The notes: a model not told the origin generated them from the letters alone. 64,000 nt of DNA from Diphasiastrum complanatum (GCA_029204225.1 CM055092.1:17167921-17231920), one strand, 5' to 3'; shown: positions 1 through 11,175, numbered from the stretch's first letter. Made by a program: numbers and translations.

Positions 1-179
1 GGAGTTGGATTATACCAATTGATCAATGCTTTGATTGTCTCTACTTGTTTCCTATCAAGCTGCTAAACTAGATCTTGTTTTCTGATGACTAGTTTCTGAT
101 AGATTGTTTAAAAAGCATACAATCACCTTGTGGATCATTCAAAAATCCATTTATGGTCCTTAGTACTGTACTTTTCACA
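1..179 (+). repeat. 3' part of a copia LTR (same family as the element at 5412-9967)
   Basis: The stretch aligns by eye with the last ~180 bp of the 701-bp LTRs at 5412-6112 and 9267-9967: the 'gatagattgtt', 'atccatttatggtcct' and terminal 'cttttcaca' blocks occur in the same order. It ends at 179 and is not followed by a primer-binding site, so it is either the 3' LTR of an element outside the window or a solo or truncated LTR. Divergence is visibly higher than between the two LTRs downstream. Confidence 0.7.
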
Positions 180-1381
180 TAAAGTACTCTCTTTTTTCAA
201 ACAAGAACTTCTACTTAATAATGACTCATATGATAATGATTCTCCCTCACTAACATTCACAATGACATCATTCAAAGTACATCCTACATTAAACACTTCA
301 CATAATTCTCTTCTTCTTGACTTGTGACTATCTCCCTCACCAAGTCTCTTGATAGAACCATTTAATCTACTCTCTTTATGAAGGCATTCACCTATCAACA
401 TCTTTTTCGATATGATCAAAGAAATCATTAGCAACAACCTTTTCCAAGGAAGAACTTTCACCACCTCCATTGATAAAGTTAGATTTTTCCTTACCTTTTG
501 CATGCTTGCACTTGTCATGAAGAACCACTGAAGAACCATCATTATCCTCATAGCTAGCCAAGTTAGCACAAAGATGAACATCTCCAAAAAGCATATTAGA
601 TCTTGACCTAGATCTAGCATAAGAAAGCTTGTTAGACTTTGCACAAGATCCACCAATCTTATTGATGCTAAAAGGTAACCTTGGAAAGTTGAGACCAATC
701 TCCTTTTCCATTTCATCCTTTTTGTTAGCCATAACAAAAGCATCAATCTTGAAAAGTCTACCTTGTCTATTGCCCCTAGCAACCAAGATTTCTTTCTTTG
801 TAATGAAACAAGCATCACCACCAAACTTTACCATGTATCATGTCTTTATCATTTGACCAACACTTAGCAAATTCTTTGAAAGTGAAGAAACGTAAAGAAC
901 ACCATCAAGTCTTAATTTTCTACTAGTAGGAAGACAAATAGGAATTGAACCAATACCTTTGATCAGACACTCACCACCATTGGCCATGTGAATTGCTTTC
1001 TTGGCTCCATCATAAGTGACCAAAGAAGTAAAGAACTCCTATGATCTATCCTCAATCTAATGATTCTTGTCACTTCATAAGATTGAAACACACTCAAATG
1101 AAGTTCAGTAACCTCACAAACTAGAGATCCAATCAAAATTAGTTTTGACAAAATCACAAAAAATTGAATATCTCAAATTCTACATGCAATTTCTAAAAAC
1201 TTGATATATCTTCTTGTAGCCTCCAATGAGACCTTCCTAATGCACCAAAATCCATCTAATTCCAGTACACCAAATGTGAAATCGAAATTGATCAAGTATA
1301 TAACCCTATATTGAGTTTTGACCTACAAAAAATCAATTCTACATATGCAAAAATGCTGATTTTTGAATAGCTCTGATACCA
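180..1381 (-). pseudogene. Internal region of a decayed minus-strand copia element (pre-integrase part)
   Basis: Minus-strand frames read a gag-to-pre-integrase region. 1023-838 contains 'VLYVSSLSKNLLSVGQM', the usual block downstream of the aspartic protease in copia polyproteins, and 834-388 contains 'GNRQGRLFKIDAF', the start of the GAG-pre-integrase domain. The reading is interrupted at about 835, and no protease active site, integrase or reverse transcriptase follows. The primer-binding site of this element is the reverse complement of TGGTATCAGAGC at 1370-1381, immediately next to the LTR at 1382-2022, so the element runs right to left and its 3' end lies outside the window or is lost. 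It resembles the fused gag/pre-integrase ORF at 29448-29828. Confidence 0.7.
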
Positions 1382-2022
1382 TGTGAAGGATTTCAGATCA
1401 TTCAAGATCCAATCCATGTCCCTGATCTTTGGTTACAAAAATGAACAAACCAACAATCCTGCCAATGTAAAAAAAATCAGCATCTACATACAAAATGAGA
1501 TGCAAACTCTAATAGATACTTATCAAACATGAACCAAAACATAAAATATAGTTGTTGTCCGTACAATTACAATACACTACTGTATTTCACACGTGTGAAA
1601 CCAAAAATAATAAAATATGAGCATTCCACACATAAGATTGCAAGATAACATCATGAGAGTGCACCAATGATAGTAGAACCCAAAGAGAACCATGTATAAT
1701 GATGAAATGAGAGAGAGAGGAGAGGAGATATGTCTCTTTACGAGCTACATCCTTTTATAGAGTGTCCAAATCCTATTTGGCCATTTGGCTTTCCCTCCAA
1801 AATGTAAACCTTACTATTTTTGGGTCTAGATTCAATGTACCCAAAGTTTAAATTTGAATCTCTCAAACTCGACTACCAACTTTTCCACAGTTTCAAAAAG
1901 TATTTATTGAATGTATTTTAAACTACTATAACTTCAAAAAATTTATCTCTAAGTCTAAAATAAGTTTTGGCCTCAATTGACAATTTACCAAAATATGACT
2001 AAACTTGTTGGAATCTCTCACA
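1382..2022 (-). repeat. Copia LTR, family A, 5' LTR of a minus-strand element
   Basis: On the minus strand it begins TGTGAGAGATTCC and ends CCTTCACA directly before a TGGTATCAGAGC primer-binding site. Length is about 641 bp. The same family recurs at 48225-48870 and, truncated, at ~51700-52225, both in the same orientation. The remaining pol gene is too damaged to be active. Confidence 0.8.
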
Positions 2023-2391
2023 CTTTGTACATTCAAGGGCAGTTGTAATAAAGGAGGCAGATAGCATTTAATGCTAATTAGATATTTAGCAAGAAAAAGA
2101 TATTTGATAGTAGACTTTATCTTCATCCGAAAACTTCTTCTGATAAATTTCTTAATCTGATCAATCTTTTGTAGCCAGCGTTATCACGCTTAACGACTGT
2201 AAGCTGAAGTTATCACTTCAAGCATTGTACTCACTGTTTGATATTAATCAGAGTACAAATTCTCAGTCTCAACCGTATCGTTCATTTGCGCATTTGTTTA
2301 AATCATTCAATTTGAACATTCTGCTACTAGCTGTGACGTTTTAGATCCTACTTGCTCATCAACTTCCGCTCATTTCCACTGATTTCCAACA
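2023..2391 (+). repeat. 3' portion of a copia LTR, family C
   Basis: The segment ends immediately before TGGTATCAAAGC at 2392, a primer-binding site with one mismatch to the usual TGGTATCAGAGC. The core 'agcgttatcacgcttaac' and 'gctgaagttatcacttcaag' is shared, inverted, with 57.4-57.66 kb. The left end is lost against the family A LTR, which abuts it at 2022. Confidence 0.65.
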
Positions 2392-4460
2392 TGGTATCAA
2401 AGCAGGCTGTTCAGTATTCTGCACATTGTCTGCGAAGTATCAAGTCTTGTTTCTATCAAGATGTTGTTCTAGCAAGCGTGCAACCAACAATATCACGAAA
2501 TCGTTGTTTCTACCAACAATCTCGCTCAACCAAAATGGATCCATCTACTAGTTCTTCTCTAATCGACAGACTCGATGGGAGTAACTACCATCTCTAGAAG
2601 TTCAAAATGAAGGTCATACTACTAGCCAAGGAACTGTGGGACATCGTTGATGGCATAGAAATTAAATCTGAAGGTGATGCAACCACTATCACCAAATGGA
2701 GATTAAAAGATGGCAAGGCTTTTGCCATAATCACTCTCAACATCAGAGACAATCAAATCAGTCAAATACATGCTACTCAGACTGCTAAGAATGTATGGGA
2801 CATCCTAGCAACACTCTATGATATCAGGGACGTCACCTCCAAACTCCATTTGAGAAAGAAATTATTCACTCTGAGAATGTCTGAAGCAGTAAGTGTTTTG
2901 AGCCATATCAACACTTTCCAAAATATTATGGAGCAGATGACTGCAAAGGATGAAGGAACAGTCAGGATCGAATTTCGGAGAGGTGAAGTCAAGTTGCTGA
3001 TCAACGTTCTCCACATTCCAAATCTAACCGAAAACTTGCTCTCAGTTAGCATAATCACAGATTTGGGTCGGAGGATAGAATTTGACACAAATGGCTACAC
3101 CATTTTTGATAAATCCCGGAAAGATCTAGCTTTCAGAAGGAGTGGCAATCTTTACAAAATCAGCAACTACAATTCTTCTATTTGTCAAGCTCCTTATACA
3201 TCCACTTTTGAATCAGCTGATATGCTTTGGCATTTCAGATTAGGCCACCTCAATCCCAATTGTACTCAACAAATGTCAAAACAGAATTTAGTACAAGATC
3301 TGCCCACAATTAACAAATTCGATACTCCATGTAAAAGTTGTATAATCAACAAGCATGCTAGAAGTCTTTCCATTTTTGATACAGTCCATACTTGTAAAAA
3401 TTTGCTAGACCTTGTACACATGGACATTTGTGGCCCTATGCAGACCATTTCCACAAGAGGAGCTGTCTATTTACTGACTTTTAATGATGACTTCTCTCGG
3501 GAGGACCATAACTTATTTTCTGAAGGAAAAACCCGATACCTTCAAGTTCTTCAAGCAATTCAAAACATCAACAAAAAATTCGACCCAGAGAAAAATCAAA
3601 GCTCTACGTTCTGATGGAAGGGAGGTATTTATCTCCACCAAGTTCAAAGCTTTCTGCAAGGCCAACGGAATACACCTACAACAATCCACAGCCAGCTACT
3701 CCTCAGTCCAATGGTGTATCTCAAAGGAAGAATCAGACATTCATTGCAAGTGCAAAGAGCATGCTGGCCCATGCCTCTCTTCCAAAGAAATTTTGGGCAG
3801 AAGCTGTTACTACAACAGCCTATCTACAAAACTGATCCATTACAACGGTTCTGAATGGCAAGACACCTTATCAGATGTGGACAGGATCGAAGCCATCACT
3901 CAAAAATATTAGTGTTTGGATGCAAAGCTTTCAATCAGATCTTTGATGATCTATAGAAAAATTCAACCCAAATATCGAACAATCAAAATCCGATCAAAGA
4001 ATCGAACAGCAACAGATCGATTTTTACTGGCTACTCTCCAGATCACAAGGCATACAAGCTCTACAACCTAGACACTCAGAAAGCATTCACTAGCAGAGAT
4101 GTCATCTTTCTAAAAGACCAATTTTTTTACCACAAAGAGAAAGCTGCAGCAAACTCCGGCCCAAGTATCGAACAATAGAATTTTGATTCAAAGGTCGAAC
4201 AGTCAAAAATCGATACTGACTCAAAAAATGAGTCAAAATCTCAACGGATCAAATCACATCAGAAGATCGAATTTCAACTCAGAAGATCAAATCGATCTAG
4301 ACAGCCTCCATCTCGATTCATGGATGATCCAGTCTGTTACTTTGTGTAAGAACTCAATACTATTTCAGAGGCAAAGTCAATTACTGATGCTGAAGACGGT
4401 TCTTTTAAGCTCATGCAAGCCAATCAGTATGCTTCAGATTTTAATGTTTCTTTAATCTAC
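2392..4460 (+). pseudogene. Decayed copia gag-pol with internal deletion
   Basis: The start is at 2535 (MDPSTSSSLIDRLDGSNYHL, then a stop at 2596). Past that stop the frame reads a UBN2-type gag ('AKELWDIVDG', 'WDILATLYD', 'LHLRKKLFTLRM'). Around residue 115 of the frame the text jumps straight to the post-protease block 'NVLHIPNLTENLLSVS', so zinc knuckle and protease are deleted. GAG-pre-integrase ('LWHFRLGHLNP') and the integrase start ('LDLVHMDICGPMQT', 'FNDDFSR') follow. Integrase then continues in shifted frames ('ALRSDGREVF' near 3600-3640, 'PQSNGVSQRKNQTF' near 3700-3740). From 3900 to 4460 there are broken fragments of the integrase-RT linker. Several frameshifts and stops make it non-coding. 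Confidence 0.8.
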
Positions 4461-5406
4461 ATATTCTAAATGCAAGAAAATAAAAACTTGCCTACCTACA
4501 TTATGTTAAGAAGGGATGATTCGGATCTCTTTGGCTACCAGAGATGAGAGTCCGGGTCCATCACTAATAAGCTTGCTGAGAAGCTTTACTTGTCCATTGG
4601 CAAGAAGAAGATTATGAGTGAAGCAGTCTAGTTTCAACCAAATAAAAGAAGAACCTACAGAATGGAGATTGAAACGATTTGTAAGGTTTTCACATTGTTA
4701 TAAAGCTTCCATCCATGCCTTCAACAAGTTAGACAAGCTTCTTGAGAGGAAGAGAATTCTACATTATACTAGTTCTCTACATCCTACTTTCAGCTCTTCT
4801 TAATCTCAAGAGGGCCGATCTAGCATGAAGAGAGGGAAAGGAGCTCAAGACCACTCCTTCAATGTTATGGCATTTGCCTTCTACCTGCAAACAAGATTAG
4901 ATTTTGTACACAAACAAGAAAAATAGAAAAGCAAGCTCTAATTAGTACGATTCTATCACATCACTACCACATGAAAATCCACATTGGAAGAATAACCATA
5001 AAAGTACAAGTGAATCTATCAAAAAGTGGCCCCCCTCTCCAACTTGTGGAGAGTTTGTTTATATTCCCAAAACCAGGGTTTGTAGGGTTTGCCCTTTCCC
5101 TTTACATTGGTGTGAACACATACTCCTTAAATCACTTTACAATTATAAACTTAGACATCTTAGACCTTTATAAACTGTGAACTTAGCTTATTATGAACAT
5201 CTTAGATTTAAACTATATTCCAGTATTCCAGACTTGACCATGGGTCTCCTGGGCTTATACTCGCAAGAAGCTAGCTATTTACAGTTAATTACATATTTAC
5301 ATGTCGAGTATTCATATGTATGTGAGGCCATTTCAGAGAATCCCTCAACAATATTGTTGTAGTTTTCTCAGTGGCATGAGTAGTCAAAGAAGTCTTAGCA
5401 ATAAGT
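4461..5406. other. No recognisable gene
   Basis: Only short shadow ORFs are present and no transposon protein motif is readable. 5366-5411 is the left flank of the next element; removing that element joins it cleanly to 9973 onward. Confidence 0.5.
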
Positions 5407-5411
5407 GTTGA
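5407..5411. repeat. Target-site duplication (left copy) GTTGA
   Basis: The five bases GTTGA precede the 5' LTR at 5412 and are repeated directly after the 3' LTR at 9968-9972, the expected 5-bp duplication of a copia integrase. Confidence 0.9.
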
Positions 5412-6112
5412 TGTGAAGAATTGCCAAAAATTGGCAAATCTAGCTTGATCAAAAACCATGTAGAATAGTGTAAATTGTGTACACAAGTGGGTCCCACACA
5501 TGTGAGTCCATGATGCCACATGGGAAACCCATCCTAATGTAGGTTAGGTCAAGTCAAGAGAGTTGGTCATGTCTATTTGGTGGTCATCCCTACTTTATAG
5601 GACCTACACCTAAGTTTAAGGTGAAAATTTGACCAACTAGCTACCTACCAAGCATAACTCTAGGAAATAGACTAGGGTTTCATTTTAGGTCAAGGAGAGT
5701 GAGTTAACTTCCTTATTACATGCTGGAAATCCACCTAACTTCAAGAAGGAAGTTGAATTTGCTATGTATTCCCTCTCTCCATAGTGAGAAGATAGAAAAT
5801 TTTTGGAGCTCATTGGCAATCTCAAGCTAGTTCACTATGTACATTGAGTTTTTGTGATCCAAATGAGACCAAATCAATTTCTACTTGTTTCTCAGGTTGA
5901 AGGCCGTACTACAGCCTGTAGTACACACGTGTGGGCTCGGATTTCAATGTTTATCAATGCTTTTGATTGTTAGTGCTTGTTGTTTGTCAAATTGCCAATC
6001 TAGATCAACTTTTTTGTGTCTAGTTTTTTGATAGATTGTTAAGCAAGCATCCAATCACTCTTGTGGATCTTTTGTAGATCCATTTATGGTCCTAAAGTAC
6101 AGTACTTTCACA
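5412..6112 (+). repeat. 5' LTR of the TR-GAG-like element
   Basis: 701 bp, TG...CA ends, followed without spacer by the initiator-Met primer-binding site. Differences from the 3' LTR are confined to a few substitutions near positions 33 and ~105 and one near ~340 of the LTR. Confidence 0.92.
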
Positions 6113-6124
6113 TGGTATCAGAGC
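6113..6124 (+). other. Primer-binding site, tRNA-iMet type
   Basis: TGGTATCAGAGC, complementary to the 3' end of plant initiator methionine tRNA, abuts the 5' LTR. The same 12 bases serve the elements at 31654 and 34623, and at ~29014. Confidence 0.9.
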
Positions 6125-6918
6125 CAAGTACAAGAGCATAAGCCATTGATCTAATGCAAATCCATTTTTAGCAAGTTTTGGTGCTAAAAACTAGTATTGA
6201 GAGGGCAAGCTAGAATCTTGATTTTGGTGAGGAGATTTGATCCCAAACTTGGTAGGAGTCCAAATCCGTACTATCCACATGTGTGGGCACCTCTGAACCT
6301 GCATTTAATGCATGGTATTCATTTGATCCAAAAAAATTCAATTTGTGAGCTATTGGTGTAATTTTTGGTGGAGATCCTAGGATAATCTACCAAGATCATT
6401 TGCCATTGATTAGATTTGAATTTGTTTCATGGAATCTAATTAATCTAGGATGAGATCAAGTCCTATTAAGGTTAAAAACAGGTCTTGAAAGTACACCAAG
6501 AAGGAAGAAAGAGATTAAGTCATTTTTTTTGTCCAAAAATAGCCAAATTTGGCAAGATTTGATTGTAAGTAGATTTCACATCATCTTATCTTCATTCCAA
6601 CTTTGTGAGGGAGTGCTAGAACTGAGATTATAAGTCCATTTGTTGGATTAGAAATCTAATTTGAGTGAAAAACTACAAGAGAGAGACCTTAGTGAGTTTC
6701 TAGAGACAATCAAATCCATTTCTTGGCAAGATTTGTTTGAAAGTAGTTTTCACTTCATCTTATCTTCATTCCAGCTTTGTGAGGGAATGATAGAACTGTG
6801 ATTATAAGTCCATTTGTTGGATTAGAAATCAAATTTGAGTGAAACACTACAAGTGTGAGACCTTTGTGAGTTTCAAGTAAATCAAATCTATTTCTTGTTT
6901 GTAGAAGTCACTAGTAAG

Positions 6919-8178
6919 ATGGCATCTGCTGGAGCATACCTTCTAGAAGCTAGTGAGAGGTTGAATTCTACAAATTATGCTATTTGGAAGGTTAGAATGG
7001 AGTCACTCTTAGTGCTCCAAGACCTTTATGAGTTCTTGATTGAAGATGAAGATGAACCTCTAGGTGCACAGGAGTTAGCTAGATACAAGAAGAGATCTAG
7101 GCTTGCACTTCATTGTGTGAAGATGAATGTGAGCAATGATTTGTTGAGAGAAGTATCAGCTTGTACTAATGCTAAAGAGGCTTGGGAGTCTTTAAAATCA
7201 ATCTATGAGTCTAGCAACACTTCTAGAGTTCTTATGCTTAGAAATCAAATTTTGCAAAGCATGAGGAGAAGTGAGGAGAGTGCACAAGATTATGTACTCA
7301 GAATCAAGTCTCTAAATAGGGAGTTGGCTTCCATTGGAGAGAAGATTCATGATGGAGAGCTTGTACAAATTGTCCTTAATGGTCTAGGAGATGACTTTGC
7401 AAATTTGGTCCAAAGTTTTGCCATCCAAGACACTTTGCCAACTATAGAAAAACTTCACAGTGTATTAGTGGCTGAAGAGTGTAGGATGCTCCATGCAAAA
7501 TCTAGGATGAGTTCCTTGTCTTTGCAGGATGGTGATGAGAAAGCCAATTTCTCATTCAAGGGAAAAAAGAAGACCAATGGAAAGAAGAAGCATCCAAAGG
7601 AGGCCAAAGAAGAGGATGATGCATCAAGCTCAAAGGACAAGTCAAAGCAAAAATGCTTCTTTTGTGGAAAGAAGGGGCATTATGCATCTAAATGCTACAA
7701 GAGGCTAAGAGCACAAGTGGAGGAGGACAAACAAGGAAACCTTGCAAAGGAGGAGGAGGATGAAGTAGATGTATTCTTGACGGCATCTACATCCTCACCA
7801 ACAAGCAATAGCAATTCAAGAGACAATTGGTGGATTTACAGTGGGGCTAGCTCCCACATGTCTTGTGAAAAGGACTTTTTCTCAACCTTACACTCATTCA
7901 ATGATGCTAAAAAGTTTGTCTTTACTGCAAATGATGAAGAGTGTAGGATAGATGGTGTTGGTCTAGAATCCTCAAAATGCATGGATCTAGAAAATGTCCT
8001 TTATGTACCATCAATCACCAAGAATATGCTTAGTGTTGGTCTACTCTTAGAAAGTGGTTTGGATGTCCACTTTAAGCATGGTGTTTGCTTCATCTTGAAG
8101 AATGATGTTTGTATTGCAAAGGGATTTAAAATGGAAGATTGTTTAAGTTGGAAGCTAGTGTTGCTTTTAAAAGAATGA
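6919..8178 (+). CDS. Retrotransposon gag polyprotein with zinc knuckle and dead protease remnant
   Basis: The frame encodes 419 aa from the ATG at 6919; a GTG-type extension upstream has no gag character. Order: N-terminal gag domain ('LNSTNYAIWKVRMESLL'), UBN2 region ('AKEAWESLKSIYESS', 'ILQSMRRSEESAQDYV'), a lysine-rich linker, one CX2CX4HX4C zinc knuckle (CFFCGKKGHYASKC), then a protease-like segment reading WIYSGASSHM where the active site is normally W-x-x-D-S-G-A-S. The catalytic Asp is replaced by Tyr, so proteolysis is not expected. The block 'VLYVPSITKNMLSVG' follows and the frame closes. Gag packages the element RNA in cytoplasmic particles. The open frame in a young element suggests gag itself was kept. 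Confidence 0.85.
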   Translation: MASAGAYLLEASERLNSTNYAIWKVRMESLLVLQDLYEFLIEDEDEPLGAQELARYKKRSRLALHCVKMNVSNDLLREVSACTNAKEAWESLKSIYESSNTSRVLMLRNQILQSMRRSEESAQDYVLRIKSLNRELASIGEKIHDGELVQIVLNGLGDDFANLVQSFAIQDTLPTIEKLHSVLVAEECRMLHAKSRMSSLSLQDGDEKANFSFKGKKKTNGKKKHPKEAKEEDDASSSKDKSKQKCFFCGKKGHYASKCYKRLRAQVEEDKQGNLAKEEEDEVDVFLTASTSSPTSNSNSRDNWWIYSGASSHMSCEKDFFSTLHSFNDAKKFVFTANDEECRIDGVGLESSKCMDLENVLYVPSITKNMLSVGLLLESGLDVHFKHGVCFILKNDVCIAKGFKMEDCLSWKLVLLLKE

Positions 8179-9056
8179 GCTTGGCAAAGGAGGAGATCAC
8201 TCAAGAGGAGATCTTGGCAAAGTGTGATCTTGCTTGCATTGAGGAGGAGCATCAAAAGGAGGAAGATTTTGAGGATCAGCCTCAAAGCATGAGAGTTCCA
8301 AGGGAGTCCTCAATGACAATGTCCGAGTCATCAAATTGCATGCAAATTGTCCATTCAAGTGTGCATCTTGCAAGGGTGGTGAGCATTGGAGAGTCTACTA
8401 TCTTTGAATACTTTTTGGAAAGTATTAGTAGACATGAGGTGACTTGTTTCTTACCTTTAAGATTCATGGTGTTTATTACTTTGTATGACAAGACAATGAA
8501 ATGGGATGCTTTGAAATCTACATTTGTTGTTGATAAAGCAATTTCATTGGATAACTATTTTTGTAATAGTTTGAATAGTGTCATAAAAGATGAAACATCA
8601 TTTTTATTGGAAATCTTTGGGTCCACATGCTTTGAGCATGATCATTCCAATGTAAGGACCAAAGATTATCCTATTTCAATGATAGGAATAATGGTAGTGT
8701 TTTGCTCTTCAAGTAGAGATTGTAGAATCTACTTGCTTTCAACCAAAGAATTTGTCAATGGTGGAAATGTGATCTTTCAAGAGTGGAAGATTTGTAAACT
8801 TGAAGAAGCACCTTTGGATCAACACATTATTCAATTCATTGATGTTTTGGAGTCAAGTCAAGTAGAGGAGCAAGCTCAAGACCCGAGGACTCCAAGAAGA
8901 ACCTTGAGTATCAAGATGGAGCCATCTAGGCTCAATCATATGGATCAAGCAAGACAAGCTATCTTTGGCAACATTATTTATGCACTTAATATTTTAATTG
9001 ATGTATCTTCAAGTGCACAAAATGCCTTGGAATCCATGGCTTGGCATGATGTTTAG
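8139..9056 (+). CDS. Second ORF of the TR-GAG-like element, pol-derived, function unknown
   Basis: A 305-aa open frame overlaps the end of gag by 40 bp in the -1 frame; its first codon (TTG) is not a convincing initiator. I do not recognise it as a whole. One piece ('IYLLSTKEFVNGGNVIFQEW') looks like the end of copia integrase, where many elements read 'S-R-D-V-x-F-x-E'. No DDE triad, no YVDD and no RNase H motif is seen, so it appears to be scrambled leftovers of pol held open. It could be reached by a -1 ribosomal frameshift at TTTAAAA (8166-8172), or simply be untranslated. Confidence 0.5.
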   Translation: MFKLEASVAFKRMSLAKEEITQEEILAKCDLACIEEEHQKEEDFEDQPQSMRVPRESSMTMSESSNCMQIVHSSVHLARVVSIGESTIFEYFLESISRHEVTCFLPLRFMVFITLYDKTMKWDALKSTFVVDKAISLDNYFCNSLNSVIKDETSFLLEIFGSTCFEHDHSNVRTKDYPISMIGIMVVFCSSSRDCRIYLLSTKEFVNGGNVIFQEWKICKLEEAPLDQHIIQFIDVLESSQVEEQAQDPRTPRRTLSIKMEPSRLNHMDQARQAIFGNIIYALNILIDVSSSAQNALESMAWHDV

Positions 9057-9266
9057 TTTTGAAGTGTGCTATATGTATATAGACACATTTATGGAACATC
9101 TTGTAAGGGATCCTCTAAGAGGTGGTGAAAGATCCTTCATGGACATCGTTCTCTATTGGAGTCTCAAAAGTTCCTTGTTTGTACCTGGATTTTTTAGACA
9201 CTTCTAAAAGCTCTCATTCATCTATCAAGAGAGTTGTAAATAGATCAAGCTAAATTTGAGGAGGAA

Positions 9267-9967
9267 TGTGAAGAATTGCCAAAAATTGGCAAATCTAGTT
9301 TGATCAAAAACCATGTAGAATAGTGTAAATTGTGTACACAAGTGGGTCCCACACATGTGAGGTCATGATGCCACATGGGAAACCCATCCTAATGTAGGTT
9401 AGGTCAAGTCAAGAGAGTTGGTCATGTCTATTTGGTGGTCATCCCTACTTTATAGGACCTACACCTAAGTTTAAGGTGAAAATTTGACCAACTAGCTACC
9501 TACCAAGCATAACTCTAGGAAATAGACTAGGGTTTCATTTTAGGTCAAGGAGAGTGAGTTAACTTCCTTATTACATGCTGGAAATCCACCTAACTTCAAG
9601 AAGGAAGTCGAATTTGCTATGTATTCCCTCTCTCCATAGTGAGAAGATAGAAAATTTTTGGAGCTCATTGGCAATCTCAAGCTAGTTCACTATGTACATT
9701 GAGTTTTTGTGATCCAAATGAGACCAAATCAATTTCTACTTGTTTCTCAGGTTGAAGGCCGTACTACAGCCTGTAGTACACACGTGTGGGCTCGGATTTC
9801 AATGTTTATCAATGCTTTTGATTGTTAGTGCTTGTTGTTTGTCAAATTGCCAATCTAGATCAACTTTTTTGTGTCTAGTTTTTTGATAGATTGTTAAGCA
9901 AGCATCCAATCACTCTTGTGGATCTTTTGTAGATCCATTTATGGTCCTAAAGTACAGTACTTTCACA
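9267..9967 (+). repeat. 3' LTR of the TR-GAG-like element
   Basis: 701 bp, same ends as the 5' LTR and preceded by the polypurine tract at ~9258-9266. It is followed by the right target duplication GTTGA at 9968-9972. Confidence 0.92.
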
Positions 9968-9972
9968 GTTGA

Positions 9973-10330
9973 CACCCCATCCTTGTGGCTCTCAAACAAC
10001 CATTGTTTCTTTTCCATGCAACTTGTACTAAGATGCTTCATATACAAGGCACACATTTTTTAAAGTTAGTCCACCAAGGGCGACACTTGACTTCCCACTC
10101 ACTCAAGCACCCATTTCAACGCAAGTTTATCTTAATGCAATACATATTTACCTCTTTGTGTGTGGAAACTTGATTCCACATATCCATCAGAAGAGGCATA
10201 TCCGCAAACCATTCCTTTACTTTTAAGGAGACACACAAAAATCATTATATTGAAATGATAATGGAAAAGGAAACTCAAACCATATCATGTGATCAAATGT
10301 TGGTTGAGTAGAAGTTACATGAAATAGGGG
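9973..10330. other. No recognisable gene
   Basis: Right flank of the element; continuous with 5366-5406 in the empty site. No protein motif or RNA gene is visible. Confidence 0.5.
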
Positions 10331-10345
10331 GGAGACCTAGAGGTT

Positions 10346-10732
10346 ATGGGAGGGGGGGGGGGGCTAAGTTCGCTTTTTGTAGACAGGAGTGGAGCATCAC
10401 AGGCAGTCGTCGGCCAGGCAACATCACAGTGGGTAGGGCCATCCCAGGGCGTTGGATCACAACCACCTGACACACGAACACACAGGGGTAGACACAGAGG
10501 TGGGGGCAGGCAGAGGGGGGGCAGAGGAGGGGAGAGAGACAGAGGCAGAGGTAGAGGCAGGGGGAGGATCCAGAGCTAGAGCACGCAGCAGAGAGCCAGA
10601 ACACACGGCAGAGCCAGGGCCACACCACGACATATGGCTCCCTCTAGTTCTGATTCATCTACAGACCCTTGGGATCTGCAGTCAGGCACAGATTCAGATG
10701 ATGGTTCCTACCATGACTCTGACGAGCCTTAG
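10346..10732 (+). pseudogene. GC-rich RG/RGG-type low-complexity coding remnant, possibly the tail of a hAT-like transposase
   Basis: A poly-G run (10351-10361) opens a stretch that, in plus frames, reads Gly/Arg repeats ('RGRHRGGGRQRGGRGG'). After a frame change it reads a Ser/Asp-rich acidic end ('DSSTDPWDLQSGTDSDDG') closing with a stop near 10732. Acidic Ser/Asp tails after a hAT dimerisation domain occur in plant hAT proteins, but that domain is not present here, so the assignment is only a suggestion. Base composition is far more GC-rich than the surroundings. Confidence 0.3.
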
Positions 10733-10850
10733 TTGTGTAGTTTTCATTATGTTCATGGAACATCATTGTACTCCATTTTGGTGCCATGTGGCCCGATATT
10801 ATATATTACGATGATCCTATTCACAGCAGTGTAACGATTCAGTACTGTTC

Positions 10851-11027
<177 letters not shown>

Positions 11028-11170
11028 GGTTGAAAAACGATTCCATATGGTTGAAAAATGCTTCAGTACGGTTTAGGACGATGCAGTATGGTGATTGGTT
11101 CAGAACACTTAGCATGGTTTTTGTTTAGCATGATTCAGCATTTTTGTTTAGTTTGTTGGATCTGAGAGAG

Positions 11171-11175
<5 letters not shown>

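Larger units (their letters stand above)
5412..9967 (+). mobile_element. Complete non-autonomous copia-type LTR element with gag only (TR-GAG-like), 4556 bp
   Basis: The LTRs are 5412-6112 and 9267-9967, both exactly 701 bp, starting TGTGAAG and ending TTTCACA, with about four differences by eye (~0.6%). The primer-binding site TGGTATCAGAGC is at 6113-6124 and a purine tract (AAATTTGAGGAGGAA) lies directly before 9267. A GTTGA duplication flanks it. The internal part carries a gag ORF (6919-8178) and a second ORF (8139-9056) with no integrase core, reverse transcriptase or RNase H. The leader holds a direct repeat of about 174-bp period (from ~6549 and ~6723). The high LTR identity points to a recent insertion, so the missing enzymes must have come in trans. 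Confidence 0.92.
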
